Assembly (NCBI GenBank): GCA_024699645.1
Contig: JAILPE010000021.1
Coordinates: 1 to 48,590, forward strand
Length of the DNA: 48,590 nt
Origin: Lachnospiraceae bacterium
GTDB lineage: Bacteria > Bacillota > Clostridia > Lachnospirales > Lachnospiraceae
Direction of reading: 5' to 3'
Shown here: piece after piece, positions 15,374 to 24,949 of the stretch
Layout of the letters: every line of letters begins with the position of its first letter
How positions within the stretch are numbered: the stretch's first letter is position 1
The notes under the pieces: generated by a model
Databases searched by the model: none
What the model was told of the DNA's origin: nothing
The model's input: the letters and a program-made list of their open reading frames with translations, nothing else
Position numbers and translations under genes: made by a program

Positions 15374-15419
15374 AGGAATAAGAGTGTCTTTCACCGAATT
15401 AACGGTCACCCTTATTCCT
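15374..15419 (-). terminator. Terminator of the chemotaxis receptor gene
   Basis: AGGAATAAGaGTG and CACccTTATTCCT form a long stem; A/T tracts on both sides would allow it to work in either direction. It is 39 bp after the receptor stop. Confidence 0.8.
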
Positions 15420-15457
15420 CTTTCATTATATTTATTTAACGCTTATTCACACAGTTC

Positions 15458-17485
15458 TCAGCACTTGAAGCCGCTCACGTGACTTCTCAGATCGGACGAA
15501 AGCTTGTCGATCGACTCCGCATCACTTCCGACTTCTTCAGATACGGATACGAGAGCCTGAGCTCCTTCAGCCACATTGATCACACCGTGTGTATTATCCT
15601 CAACGGCACAATTGATCGCATCGATCGAATCGCTGATGGTAACGATGGTCTCAGAGATTTCCTTGTTGTCTTCTGTGATCGATGACATTGCGGAATAGCA
15701 CTCGTTCAGTGATGTTATATATTCATTTATGATCTGATTCTTTTCTTTCGTGTTCTCCTTGGAGATCGAAACCATAATGTCGGATACTTCTTCAGCCGCC
15801 TTAACAAGCTCGCCTACAATTCCGAGCACTTCGTCCGAAACCTTCTGGATATTTTTTGCCATGTCTGCCGAATTGTTCGCAAGATTTCCTATTTCATCCG
15901 CTACAACCGCAAATCCTCTTCCGGCCTCTCCTGCTCTTGCAGCCTCTATAGAAGCGTTCAGTGAAAGGAGATTTGTCTGTGAAGCAACTACGGAGATACC
16001 TTCCGTCATGGTACGGATTTCTTCAACCTTCTTCGTATCCGTGATCTTCTCCTGAAGCTTTCCGATTGCCTCTTCAAGACGTTTCGACATATCTTCGTCG
16101 TTTTGTTCGATCTCTTCCTTACGGACATCTATCTTCTTAAGGCTCTTGCTGATATCCTCAGTCTTCTCGGCCGCATTCTTGCTGACCTTGATCGTGAGTG
16201 CATTGATACCGTTAACCTGCTCCGAAACCTGTGCCGTTGACGCCGATGTTTCTTCAGATGAAGCGCTCATCTCTTCCATCGTTGCCGAAATCGTCGAGAT
16301 ATTGTCGGAACTCTTTGCCGCTGCCGCCTTCAACGAATCAACATTCCGGGCGAGTTCACCCGAAGCATTGTTAACATCGCTGATTATGCCGCTCATGGCA
16401 CCCTTGAGCTCATTGACAGCATTTACAAGCTGTCCGACCTCATCCTTTGATTTTACGGATATATCCTGTGTAAGATCAGCGTTACCGCTCTTAACATCCT
16501 CTGCAAGAGCCTTCACCTTATTGCTTGCGTCGGTGATGGGTTTCGTGATATATATTCCGTTAATGAGTGCGCATATGATCGCAACGACAAGGCATATGAT
16601 CAAAATGGTTATGCCCGTATTTCTGATCCCATGCATTACTCCGTCAAAGTTCACAGCCGGAGTTACATAGAATACTTTCCATCCCGAGCTGCCCATAGTT
16701 TTTTGGGTAACATAGACATCAAGTCCGTTAAAATCCGAAACGGCACTCGAGCTGCCTGCTGCGGCGATGTAATCTATTCCGAGATCCTTAACCTTCATGA
16801 TCTTATCGGTTGTTGAGCGGAACTGAGGATTGGGATGATAAATGAGTGTATCATTTTCATTTGTAACGAAAAGATATGCACCGGGGTCACCGCCCTCGCT
16901 GACAAGCTTATCTATATCTGCGAGGAGCTGTGAAACGAATATATCGATAGCAGCGATGCCTTCCCAACCGTTGGCATTAAAGTACTTTGATACGGCCACA
17001 ACAAGCTCGCCCGAGCTTGCATCCACATAAGGTTCGCTGTAGCAATACGCACCTTTTGCAGCCACCGCATTCGTATACCATGCCCTTGTCAGGCCATTAA
17101 ATTCCGGCGTGGGAACCCAGCCCGATCCGTTGAGGAAAACTCCGTTGGAGAGCTGAATGTAAACCATCGCGAGTGTTGGGTTATTTTTTGTGATTTCTTC
17201 AAGAGTTTTAACAGAAGCCTGCTGAGAGAGTTCGATCTGTTCAGCGGATTCTGAGGAATTTGAGATAAGTGATGCTTCTGCCGAGCCAACTATACCTGTT
17301 GCCTCAAGAAGCCATCCGTCTATGACTGCACCAAAGTATTCCGTCCGGGCATCATAGTTTTCCCTTAATGTTTTTTCAAAAGACTCACCTGTCTTTTTGT
17401 AGGTAAAGAAACATTCTGCACCGAGAAGTACGACACAAAGGGTAGCGATCAATACGATCAACCTGATCTTTAAACTTTTACGCAT
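15458..17485 (-). CDS. Methyl-accepting chemotaxis protein, dCache type
   Basis: 675 residues. TM1 is at 9-27. A dCache-like extracellular sensor occupies about 35-285, with [20 protein letters not shown] as the typical strand pair. TM2 is at about 290-312 ([20 protein letters not shown]), followed by a HAMP domain ([17 protein letters not shown] onward). The long cytoplasmic coiled coil ends in the receptor tip [42 protein letters not shown], where it contacts CheA/CheW. No C-terminal CheR pentapeptide is present. It signals to the flagellar motor, implying motility elsewhere in the genome. A strong sigma-A promoter lies upstream. Dbl-Cache receptors often bind amino acids, but the ligand-binding motif is not clear here. 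Confidence 0.95.
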   Translation of the reverse strand: MRKSLKIRLIVLIATLCVVLLGAECFFTYKKTGESFEKTLRENYDARTEYFGAVIDGWLLEATGIVGSAEASLISNSSESAEQIELSQQASVKTLEEITKNNPTLAMVYIQLSNGVFLNGSGWVPTPEFNGLTRAWYTNAVAAKGAYCYSEPYVDASSGELVVAVSKYFNANGWEGIAAIDIFVSQLLADIDKLVSEGGDPGAYLFVTNENDTLIYHPNPQFRSTTDKIMKVKDLGIDYIAAAGSSSAVSDFNGLDVYVTQKTMGSSGWKVFYVTPAVNFDGVMHGIRNTGITILIICLVVAIICALINGIYITKPITDASNKVKALAEDVKSGNADLTQDISVKSKDEVGQLVNAVNELKGAMSGIISDVNNASGELARNVDSLKAAAAKSSDNISTISATMEEMSASSEETSASTAQVSEQVNGINALTIKVSKNAAEKTEDISKSLKKIDVRKEEIEQNDEDMSKRLEEAIGKLQEKITDTKKVEEIRTMTEGISVVASQTNLLSLNASIEAARAGEAGRGFAVVADEIGNLANNSADMAKNIQKVSDEVLGIVGELVKAAEEVSDIMVSISKENTKEKNQIINEYITSLNECYSAMSSITEDNKEISETIVTISDSIDAINCAVEDNTHGVINVAEGAQALVSVSEEVGSDAESIDKLSSDLRSHVSGFKC

Positions 17486-17543
17486 CTGTTTTCTCCTTTC
17501 GAAAACTATCAGTTAATCAATTTTGATTTACTGTACGTCAAAA

Positions 17544-17572
17544 AGTATAACATTTGTTTTCGTGTTAGTCAA
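17544..17572 (-). promoter_or_regulatory. Promoter of the chemotaxis receptor gene
   Basis: On the minus strand TTGACT (17567-17572) and TATACT (17544-17549) are 17 bp apart, about 60 bp upstream of the ATG at 17485. It is sigma-A-like, not a sigma-28 flagellar promoter. Confidence 0.75.
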
Positions 17573-17659
17573 CTACCCAATTCACGAATTAGCATTCAAA
17601 TATTATAATTTCTTGTTTAAAGTTCAAGCTTTTCAAATTATTTCGTCTTTGTGTATATA

Positions 17660-20266
17660 TTAAACGATTCCGTCCTGTTCCGAATCCTCAGACTTGGTCT
17701 CAAACCAATGATCTCTGTCAACCGTCATGCCGTCACGCTTTATGTCAAGAGTGTTCATGCTTTCTCTAAATGTCCCCGGCTTGCAACCGAAGAGAATGCA
17801 GTTTGCCGAATAGAGACTCATGTCGATAGCTGCGTTGTCGATCAAAACAGAAGCATTCGAATCGCGACATCCCATACCGGTTGCTATATTGCCTTCAAGC
17901 GTCAGCAACAACCTGCAATGCCTGCAATCTATCGCAAGATTTCCTTCAGTAGCTCCGATTGCCGCGATATTCCATCCTTTGAGCATCACGTGAACGCTGC
18001 ATTCGCTGATACTAATCTCGCCCTCGGTCCTTTCGGTGGAACCGATACCGGTGACCTGGTTACCCGCTCCGACGATATTTAACGCCGTATTTGATATATG
18101 CGTATCCTGCTCACCGCACATGGAGCCGATCATCGCACCCTTGTCTATCCTTACCTCGATCGATATATCCGTGTTGCTGATATATATCGAAGGCTTGTCC
18201 TGATACGAGCCGATGCAGACGCAATTTGAAGCGGCGCACACACTCTTAAACGTGCCGGATCGCAGATCGATAGCTCTGTCGCTTATTGAAGACTTTCCGC
18301 CGACGCATATACAGTTCTCACCGCTTATATCAATCTCAAGCACACCCGCCATCTTCGAGATAATGCGTCCGAATGCGCTGTGATAGTCGTTTCCGATACC
18401 ATAAGCGTTAGTGAACGTCGGTTTGATCAAGAGATTTCCGCCACCCTCAAGAGTGAGGTTTGCACCTGCCGGAACGCGTATTCCGTTGCCTGTAAATATG
18501 TTTTTGCCTTCTATATTGAGGACAAGCGACGAGCCCCTCCCCAGGTCGATACAAGGCGTGGTGTCCACGTCGCCTATGCTGACGTTGCGAATTGTAAGGT
18601 GACATTTCGCGTTCTCTTTGATCCTGATCGAAACGGCCGATACAAACTCCGGATTTCCGATCAGCGTATAGTCACCGTCCGGAATCAACAAAATATTGTA
18701 CTTCTGAAGTGACAGATTTATAAGCGAAAGATTTGTTTCATTATTTACACAGTAAACTTTTTGTCTCGTGTTATTTGAAACCATATCAAGGTTCGACCTG
18801 CTGATCTGTGCGAGCAGGTGCTGAGGGAGTTCCGTAAGCAGCTTCGGCTCGGGCCTTGCCGTAAAATATCCCTGGATCAGATCAACGCCCATGCGAATGG
18901 CCGCGTCGAGTTCCTCAGAAGTCTCAACACCTTCCGCAAGTGCCTGGAATCCGTTGTCATGAGCGAACTGGATGATCGTATTGACGAAATGCTGCTTTCT
19001 CGGATCGATCTGAAGGTCCGAGATCAGGAGCCTGTCGATCTTCACATAATTGGGCAGGAATTTAAGCAGGTTCGCCACGTTCGAATATCCGGTACCGAAA
19101 TCGTCGACAGCTACCTGGAATCCATACTCTTTGCACCTTGAACCAAGGCGGTCGAGCGTGGTCTCCTCCATATCGGTCTCTTCGGTCACCTCTATGACAA
19201 CCCTGTCAAAGAATCCGTTATACTGCTCCGCAAGGCAGTCAAACTCTTCTGTTGAGAGATAATGTCCCGGAATACTGTTCACGAAAACTTTGCGATCTCC
19301 GAGTTCTTCCTTCATCTCGGTCATCTTTTTCATGACGTTAAAAAGAGTCAAACGCTCAACATCATCAAGCCTGTTTTCCTGTGTTGCGTATTTAAGGAGT
19401 GTGATCGGCGTAACGCCGTACTTTTCGGGCATTCGCATAAGCGCTTCATAACCGACGATCTCGCCGTTCTTAGCGCTGACGATAGGCTGGAAATGGTAGT
19501 CGATGTCGTTTGTGTCGAGAATCTTATTGACAATGCTCCTCATATCGGAATCTTTGTCCGTTTCGGGCATCGGCACAAAGCTCGTTTCATGCTTGAGATC
19601 GAAGATCCCGTATTTTTTCGACTCATTTATAAAGAAATTAAGGGCGATCCATGTATAAACAGAATAGTAATAGCCGTGTTCGTCACAGCCTTTATTGATG
19701 TACTCGCAGGCCTTTTGAGAAGTAACAAGAACATAATCGCCTATGCGCTCCGATTCTTCCGTTCCCTCATTGCTTATTACGGAAGCGTCATCGAGGTGCA
19801 CATGGGCGTATACGATAGCGTTGCTCTCGTCGGTCAATCCGGGGCTGCTGAACATAAGCGGATTGACTATCGTGATGTTGTCATCGGGGCAGATCGTGAT
19901 TCCGGTTTCCTCGCGGATCTCACGTTTGGCGGCGGCAATGATTGGATTTTTGTCTTTCAGGTCTTCTTTGTCAAGAAGTCCTGCGGGGACGCTCAAGAGC
20001 GGTCTTCCGGCCGGATATCTGAACTCATGCGTAAGCAGCAATCTCGGCTCCCGACCCGGCAAGTCAACTACGACTATACAACTGACTGCGTCCGGAAGCA
20101 TATCGATAAACTGCTGTTTATTCTTTGTTGCAACAAGCTCTTCCGCGCGGCGTCTCGTGGCATTATAATAATGTCTTCCTTCTGCATACCTGTAATCAAA
20201 GACATTAACATAATCCGAAGAGAACTCCGGGTTGACCATGTTTTGAGTTATCCTAAAATCATCCAT
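17660..20266 (-). CDS. NUDIX - EAL - beta-helix fusion protein
   Basis: 868 residues in three parts. (i) A NUDIX hydrolase domain at about 20-215, with the core REIREETG at 115-122 preceded by PAGLLD; the spacing from Gly to REIREE is about 5 residues longer than canonical. (ii) An EAL phosphodiesterase domain at about 243-490 with all key motifs: YEALMR (274-276 EAL), VNSIPG, IEVTEE, VDDFGTGYS, KIDRL, AEGVE and IQGYF, so it should hydrolyse c-di-GMP. (iii) About 510-850, a repetitive domain with recurring IGs/CIGS/GIGS-like turns and short strands, resembling a right-handed beta-helix seen in Lachnospiraceae GGDEF/EAL proteins. There is no signal peptide or TM, so it is cytosolic. A single-chain link of nucleotide-pyrophosphate hydrolysis and c-di-GMP turnover is unusual. 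The ligand of the NUDIX domain is unknown (ADP-ribose-like is plausible). Confidence 0.85.
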   Translation of the reverse strand: MDDFRITQNMVNPEFSSDYVNVFDYRYAEGRHYYNATRRRAEELVATKNKQQFIDMLPDAVSCIVVVDLPGREPRLLLTHEFRYPAGRPLLSVPAGLLDKEDLKDKNPIIAAAKREIREETGITICPDDNITIVNPLMFSSPGLTDESNAIVYAHVHLDDASVISNEGTEESERIGDYVLVTSQKACEYINKGCDEHGYYYSVYTWIALNFFINESKKYGIFDLKHETSFVPMPETDKDSDMRSIVNKILDTNDIDYHFQPIVSAKNGEIVGYEALMRMPEKYGVTPITLLKYATQENRLDDVERLTLFNVMKKMTEMKEELGDRKVFVNSIPGHYLSTEEFDCLAEQYNGFFDRVVIEVTEETDMEETTLDRLGSRCKEYGFQVAVDDFGTGYSNVANLLKFLPNYVKIDRLLISDLQIDPRKQHFVNTIIQFAHDNGFQALAEGVETSEELDAAIRMGVDLIQGYFTARPEPKLLTELPQHLLAQISRSNLDMVSNNTRQKVYCVNNETNLSLINLSLQKYNILLIPDGDYTLIGNPEFVSAVSIRIKENAKCHLTIRNVSIGDVDTTPCIDLGRGSSLVLNIEGKNIFTGNGIRVPAGANLTLEGGGNLLIKPTFTNAYGIGNDYHSAFGRIISKMAGVLEIDISGENCICVGGKSSISDRAIDLRSGTFKSVCAASNCVCIGSYQDKPSIYISNTDISIEVRIDKGAMIGSMCGEQDTHISNTALNIVGAGNQVTGIGSTERTEGEISISECSVHVMLKGWNIAAIGATEGNLAIDCRHCRLLLTLEGNIATGMGCRDSNASVLIDNAAIDMSLYSANCILFGCKPGTFRESMNTLDIKRDGMTVDRDHWFETKSEDSEQDGIV

Positions 20267-20319
20267 TAAAAACGCTCCGTCCTGTAAACGCTCTTCCTCC
20301 GGAACTTTTGCCCGGGGGG

Positions 20320-20339
20320 TATTTCTTTTTGCAAAGAAA
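20320..20339. repeat. Small inverted repeat in the leader of the NUDIX-EAL gene
   Basis: ATTTCTTT-TTGC-AAAGAAAT forms an 8-bp stem about 55 bp upstream of the start at 20266. The rest of the 476-bp gap 20267-20742 holds an AT-rich stretch with TATAAT-like boxes near 20415 and the 48-bp array. Confidence 0.5.
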
Positions 20340-20550
20340 TTCTTCCTACTCCATGTTTTATAATTTTTTAGTGTCTAATTGTTTTTGATTTTTTAATAGG
20401 CGCTTTAAGCAATTATATTATATACCATTTGAATTAATTTGAAAATAAGGAATTTTGCTTGATTTTATGCCCATTCCCTTGTCCACTCTCCGTGAAGCTT
20501 AGTTTTTCCCGATACCCGACCCTCTCACACAATTTATTTTTCCCAAACCC

Positions 20551-20780
20551 CAGAGATTCTCTTGTTTCTTGTTTCCTTGTTTACTCTTTTCCCAAACTTC
20601 AATATTCTCTTGCTTTTTGTTTCCTTGTTTACTCTTTTCCCTATCTTTAATGTTCTCTTGTTTTTTATTCCCTTGTTTACTCTTTTCCCTATCTTTAATG
20701 TTCTCTTGCTTTTTGTTTCCTTGTTTACTCTTTTCCCTATCTTTAATGTTCTCTTGCTTTTTGTTTCTTGCCCAGCTCCC
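20551..20780. repeat. 48-bp tandem array copying the SpoU gene end
   Basis: Units begin near 20551, 20599, 20647, 20695 and 20743. The last one is the end of the minus-strand methyltransferase gene itself (last eight codons plus stop at 20743-20745). Copies next to the gene match best; the farther ones carry more differences, suggesting stepwise duplication outward from the gene. Confidence 0.9.
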
Positions 20781-21609
20781 AGAAACTTACAGCACTGGCT
20801 GCGGCTACATTCAGAGAATCAACCCCGTGATACATCGGGATCATAACGCGATAATCGCAAGCATCAATAACCTCCGCCGGAAGTCCGGTTCCCTCGGTTC
20901 CGAGAACGATAGCAAGCTTCGCGTTTTTCCTGATTTCCTCATTGTCAATACCTGTCGAATCTTCCGTAAGCGCCATCGCAACCGTTTTATATCCGTAAGA
21001 TTGCAGAGTTTGGATCAGGTTAGTCCCCTCGGATTCCTCTCTTCCCGCCTTGGTCCACGGTATCTGAAAGACCGTACCCATGCTTACTCTGGAGGACCTT
21101 CTCGTAAGAGGATCAACAGACGCGTGAGTAAGGATCGCTCCGTCCATTCCCAAAGCCGCCGCACTGCGAATGATCGCGCCGACATTTGTCGGATTGACCA
21201 CATCAAACAATACCGTAACCCTGTCTTTGTTTCGGCAAAACTCTTCTACCGAGACTACCGGCTTTCTGCGCAGCGTCATCCAAAGTCCGCGGACCAGCGT
21301 ATATCCCGTAAGCTCACTCACGATCTTTCTGCTTGCTGTATAAACAGGGAGTGTTTCCCTCTTTTCCTTTCCCCACAGCTTTTCTATCATGTCAAAAACC
21401 GGAACCGCTTCCGTTTCAAAGCGTTCGGTTTCCACAAGCATCGAATGCGGTTCATATCCGGCCTCAAGAGCGCGAAGTATCACATTGCTGCTTTCCGCAA
21501 GGAACAGTCCGATTTCCGGCTCATAATACCTTAGCAGCTGAACCTCAGAGATCCTTGCAAACACATCCAATTCTCTTGCATTTATGTCCGTTATCTCAAT
21601 AATGTTCAT
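20743..21609 (-). CDS. SpoU/TrmH family RNA 2'-O-methyltransferase
   Basis: 288 residues. An N-terminal substrate-binding part is followed by a SPOUT domain with NVGAIIRSAAALGMDGAILT (motif 1), IVLGTEGTGLP (motif 2) and MYHGVDSLNVAAASAVSFWEL (motif 3), the AdoMet-binding trefoil knot. It probably methylates a ribose in rRNA or tRNA; the exact site is not predictable and differs from rlmB at 28011. The last eight codons and stop form the first unit of a 48-bp tandem array that extends about 190 bp downstream. The gene stands 19 bp after the membrane protein gene, so the two may be cotranscribed. Confidence 0.88.
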   Translation of the reverse strand: MNIIEITDINARELDVFARISEVQLLRYYEPEIGLFLAESSNVILRALEAGYEPHSMLVETERFETEAVPVFDMIEKLWGKEKRETLPVYTASRKIVSELTGYTLVRGLWMTLRRKPVVSVEEFCRNKDRVTVLFDVVNPTNVGAIIRSAAALGMDGAILTHASVDPLTRRSSRVSMGTVFQIPWTKAGREESEGTNLIQTLQSYGYKTVAMALTEDSTGIDNEEIRKNAKLAIVLGTEGTGLPAEVIDACDYRVMIPMYHGVDSLNVAAASAVSFWELGKKQKAREH

Positions 21610-21627
21610 AAATAAAAACCTTTCTGC

Positions 21628-22047
21628 TCAATCCCATACGGCTTTTTTCTTTGTAACAGCTTCCCCCCACTTGCTCGCCCATGACTCCACAAAGCAGGAT
21701 GTATATCTTATGTTCTGCTCTCTTCTCTTCCTGACGAAATGCGGGTGATTTGCCCAAATAACCGAGATTGCTCCGACAATAAGCATAAGCGGTCCGAGCA
21801 CAATGTTCTGAATGCAATGTCCGTACTCGTGGACACGCACCTGTTCGGCATGCTCGCTCTCAACATTCGGAGTGAATATAAATAACCCGAGACTCAATCC
21901 CCCATACGGATTGTTCCACCTGATATCGACAGCTCCGCGATACCTGTGACGCGGACATTTTCTGTTCTTAATGAAGAAAACAAGTCCGACAAGCGTCGCG
22001 CCTATGCCCCATGTACATTGCAATATGACAAATAAAAACTTCCTCAT
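21628..22047 (-). CDS. Membrane protein with HExxH motif
   Basis: About 139 residues. TM1 is at 7-26, an outside segment includes GGLSLGLFIF, an HEYGH motif (His73-Glu74-x-x-His77) follows, then a second TM region (about 80-100). HExxH next to a membrane helix is the signature of small membrane zinc proteases or zinc-binding proteins, but the third ligand is not obvious. The open frame begins at a TTG (22051-22053); I prefer the ATG at 22045-22047 because AGGGAG is 6-8 bp upstream. It precedes the SpoU gene by 18 bp. The function is unknown. Confidence 0.7.
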   Translation of the reverse strand: MRKFLFVILQCTWGIGATLVGLVFFIKNRKCPRHRYRGAVDIRWNNPYGGLSLGLFIFTPNVESEHAEQVRVHEYGHCIQNIVLGPLMLIVGAISVIWANHPHFVRKRREQNIRYTSCFVESWASKWGEAVTKKKAVWD

Positions 22048-22120
22048 GTTCAATCTCCCTACGCAATTCTGTGACTACTTCCCTATTATCTCAAAGCAAC
22101 CCTGATTTGTCGAGGGATCG

Positions 22121-22284
22121 CTTTAAGCAAGTGGGCTCCGCAGCTGCCGGGGACTTCTACTACGCCCCCATGACCTTGCCATCCTACTTGCTTTATGCAA
22201 GCGGGCTCCGCAGCTACCGAGGGCTTCTACTACGCCCCCATGACTTTGCCATCCTACTTGCTTTATGCAAGTGGGCTCCGCAGC
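22121..22284. repeat. 70-bp tandem array, about 2.3 copies
   Basis: GCAAGTGGGCTCCGCAGC or a close variant begins at 22127, 22197 and 22267, period 70 bp. It lies upstream of the HExxH protein gene and directly left of inverted-repeat element copy 2. Confidence 0.9.
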
Positions 22285-22309
22285 CGTTGAAATAAGGTGA
22301 GCGGCAAAA

Positions 22310-22490
22310 TTAAACATGTGTTGAGTAAAATTACGTCCAATAGAAAATGAACGCCCTCTGTGGACCACATTTTTTGGGTATTTTTGCCAAAATCAAGCGT
22401 CGATTCCGTATTGGACGCATTTTACCGGTTTTTACCTGAAACAACAAAAAAAATACGTCCACACGAGCTATAGATTTCGTATTGGACGCA
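22310..22490. mobile_element. MITE-like inverted-repeat element, copy 2
   Basis: Left arm 22335-22365 and right arm 22457-22487 agree at about 21 of 31 positions as inverted repeats; the outer GTCCAATA and inner TGTGGAC boxes are kept. The interior copy of the outer motif is at about 22402-22418. It is clearly related to copies 1 and 3, including the left flank AAACATGTGTT shared with copy 3. The right end runs into the next tandem array. Confidence 0.75.
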
Positions 22491-22615
22491 TTCGCCTTCT
22501 CTCCGATCCACCAGGATCATATACAAGACTCTTTGAACATTCTTTCATTTCCGGTCGGACGCATTCGCCTTCTCTCCGATCCACCAGGGTCATATACAAG
22601 ACTCTTTGAACATTC
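22484..22615. repeat. 73-bp direct repeat, two copies, sharing the element end
   Basis: GGACGCATTCGCCTTCTCTC begins at 22484 and 22557. The first copy starts inside the right arm of element copy 2, so the unit includes a piece of the element end. It abuts the stop (22618-22620) of the HAD gene. Confidence 0.9.
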
Positions 22616-22617
22616 CC

Positions 22618-23232
22618 TCAAACACGACTCTTACAAGAGCGTTCGAATTCTCTTATACTCGCCCAATTCGGGCAGAGTCTATAGTTCTCGCTCGGCAATT
22701 TGAATGACCTGTTCCATGGGCGTTCATAAACACAGACTTTAAGGTCCGGCAAATGCTCAAAAAACCTAAACGCCAGGGTGGAGTCTTCCACTGCAAGATC
22801 GAAATGCATCTTATAGAAATCGTCAAGCTTAAGATTGAAATCACTTTTCCGGATAAAACTGTCGCGCCCGTACTTATCAAGGCAGTACAAGTCGACCCTG
22901 TTGAGCCCGTGACGGTCAAGCCACTCCCGTGATGCGTCGAATGCGCTGTAGGGGCGCCCTGTTATCACATAGACGTTATGACCGACATCTGTCCATGCAT
23001 TCAGGGTCTCACACGCTCCCGGTGTTTCCTCGATTGCAAGGAGAGACTCCATTTTGTGCGCTTCGATCATCATCTGCTCGTACTGCTCCCGTGTGATCGA
23101 AAATGACTTCTGCAGATCAAAGAAGGATATCTGCTCATAAGGCACTTTTGTTCCAAACATCTTCGCGGCCAGCCCTGAGATGTAACGCGCCGTCTCGCAC
23201 AGACAGTCATCAAAATCAACGTATATTTCCAT
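22618..23232 (-). CDS. HAD-type 5'-nucleotidase-like protein
   Basis: About 204 residues. Motif I is IYVDFDDCLCET, the DxDxxL/xT-type start of cN-I/NT5C nucleotidases; motif II is NVYVITGRPYSAFDASREWLDRHG; and a late HFDLAVEDSTLAF provides motif IV Asp residues. Together these suggest a hydrolase of 5'-nucleotides or a related phosphate ester. The reading frame continues upstream, but the ATG at 23230-23232 begins right at motif I with AAGGGA upstream. It stands alone, with repeats just after the stop. Confidence 0.75.
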   Translation of the reverse strand: MEIYVDFDDCLCETARYISGLAAKMFGTKVPYEQISFFDLQKSFSITREQYEQMMIEAHKMESLLAIEETPGACETLNAWTDVGHNVYVITGRPYSAFDASREWLDRHGLNRVDLYCLDKYGRDSFIRKSDFNLKLDDFYKMHFDLAVEDSTLAFRFFEHLPDLKVCVYERPWNRSFKLPSENYRLCPNWASIREFERSCKSRV

Positions 23233-23468
23233 ATAATTTCCCTTCCAAATAGGCTTTTCTGACCACCGGCAGGATTGAATACCATGCTTATCACGGGTAT
23301 GTATGTGAATTTTCAAATGATCATTGCTAATACAATCGAAACAGGCATAGACCCGAAGTATAGTCCACAAAGGACTTCCCTGCTTGTACAATTGAATTGT
23401 CCGTGTTGCTTTCTGTGTCAAAGTACTTGTCGATGTGAAGTACAAAATCCACAAGAACGCTCAACAGT

Positions 23469-24122
23469 TTACATACTCTTCACGATTTTGACCACGCGGC
23501 TGGTCCCGAGGCGACTTGCGCCGAGCTCAAGGAACTTATCTGCGTCCTCGAGTGAGGAGATGCCGCCGGCTGCCTTGATTCTGACGTTCTTGCCAACGTG
23601 CTTTGCAAAAAGCTCAACATCCGCAAACGTGGCACCGCCGGTCGAGAAGCCCGTGGAGGTCTTGATAAAGTCAGCGCCCGACTCCGTAACGATTTCGCAC
23701 ATCTTGATCTTCTCCTCATCAGTCAGAAGGCAAGTCTCGATGATAACCTTGAGGATCTTGTCGCCGCAGGCTTTTTTGATTCGCTTTATCTCTTCGAGCA
23801 CATAGGCGTATTCACCGGCCTTGAGCATCCCAATGTTTATGACCATATCGATCTCATCGGCTCCTTTTTTGATCGCGTCCTCGGTCTCAAAAACCTTGGT
23901 TTCCGTGGTCATGTTGCCGTTCGGGAAGCCGATGACGGTACATATCTTAACCTTGTCACCGACGTACTCCTTCGCAGGCTTCACGTAGCACGGAGGGATG
24001 CAGACCGATGCCGTCGCGTATTTAATGCCATCGTCGCAGATTGCCTTGATCTGCTCCCATGTGGCACTTTGAAGTAAAAGCGTGTGATCACACGCCGATA
24101 ATATCAAATTTATGTCTCTCAT
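23469..24122 (-). CDS. deoC: Deoxyribose-phosphate aldolase
   Basis: 218 residues, the normal DERA length. Motifs are CDHTLL near the N-terminus, [28 protein letters not shown] and [15 protein letters not shown] (Schiff-base lysine), and VRIKAAGGI (second catalytic lysine). It converts 2-deoxyribose 5-phosphate to acetaldehyde and glyceraldehyde 3-phosphate in deoxynucleoside catabolism. The frame is open to 24155, but the ATG at 24120-24122 with GGAGG upstream is the standard start. It follows dtd by 33 bp on the same strand, so they are probably one transcript. There is no neighbouring deoD or deoB in the window. Confidence 0.95.
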   Translation of the reverse strand: MRDINLILSACDHTLLLQSATWEQIKAICDDGIKYATASVCIPPCYVKPAKEYVGDKVKICTVIGFPNGNMTTETKVFETEDAIKKGADEIDMVINIGMLKAGEYAYVLEEIKRIKKACGDKILKVIIETCLLTDEEKIKMCEIVTESGADFIKTSTGFSTGGATFADVELFAKHVGKNVRIKAAGGISSLEDADKFLELGASRLGTSRVVKIVKSM

Positions 24123-24155
24123 ATCAATTCCTCCAACATATTTATTACCAAGCAA

Positions 24156-24602
24156 TTATCGTGCCTGATCCGTATCAAGTATTATTGTCACCGGTCCGTC
24201 GTTTACGGAAGTGACCTGCATATCTGCTCCAAACTCTCCCGTCTCGACCTTAAAACCTCTCGACCTGCACTCCGAGATGACAAGTTCATAGAGAGGGACT
24301 GCAAGCTCCGGTCTTGCAGCTTCGGTAAAGCCGGGGCGACGCTTACTGCAATCCGCGTAAAGCGTGAACTGGCTCACGATCAAAAGCTCTGCGCCTGCAT
24401 CTGTCGGGTTAATGTTCATCTTTCCGTCGGGATCCTCGAATATCCTGAGACCGCAGATCTTGTCGGCGATCTTTTTCGCCGCTTCCTCAGTGTCTGTCAC
24501 GCGGACTCCGAGAAGTATCAGGAATCCCTTTCCGATCTGCCCGACCGTCCTCCCATCGATGGTAACCGATGCACTTTTAACCCTTGTAAGCACTGCCCTC
24601 AT
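24156..24602 (-). CDS. dtd: D-aminoacyl-tRNA deacylase
   Basis: 148 residues with the two signatures of Dtd: SQFTLYADCSKRRPGFTEAA (the SQxT catalytic pocket) and VNDGPVTIILDT (the NxGPVT cross-subunit motif, with Gly-Pro). It hydrolyses D-amino acids (and Gly) wrongly attached to tRNA. The length is as in the family and the ATG at 24602 begins MRAVLTRV, the usual start. It is possibly cotranscribed with deoC. Upstream is the long repeat island with element copy 3. Confidence 0.95.
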   Translation of the reverse strand: MRAVLTRVKSASVTIDGRTVGQIGKGFLILLGVRVTDTEEAAKKIADKICGLRIFEDPDGKMNINPTDAGAELLIVSQFTLYADCSKRRPGFTEAARPELAVPLYELVISECRSRGFKVETGEFGADMQVTSVNDGPVTIILDTDQAR

Positions 24603-24743
24603 GTTTTTCGTCCTTCTGAATGTTTATTACGGTTGTCTTTCACACGATTCGACCACCGATTTATATTATACCTTCATCACCCTTGGTAATGTCAATTGAT
24701 TATAAAGGATATACGTGACGAAATCCAACAATCATTTTTTATA

Positions 24744-24949
24744 ATTGCGTGCTGCGGCGAAGTTGACAAGCATTTTTTAATTGCGTGCTGTGGCGAAGTT
24801 GACAAGCATTTTTTAATTGCGTGCTGCGGCGAAGTTGACAAGCATTTTTTAATTGCGTGTTGCGGCGAAGTTGACAAGCATTTTTTAATTGCGTGCTGCG
24901 GCGAAGTTGACAAGCATTTTTTAATTGCGTGCTGCGGCGAAGTCAAACA
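24744..24949. repeat. 36-bp tandem array, six copies
   Basis: ATTGCGTGCTGCGGCGAAGT or a close variant begins at 24744, 24780, 24816, 24852, 24888 and 24924. The sixth passes directly into the left side of element copy 3. No spacers, so not CRISPR. Confidence 0.95.

Noticed and set aside
19262-20269. A 335-codon plus-strand ORF
   Set aside because: Antisense to the NUDIX part of the fusion gene; no motif or SD.
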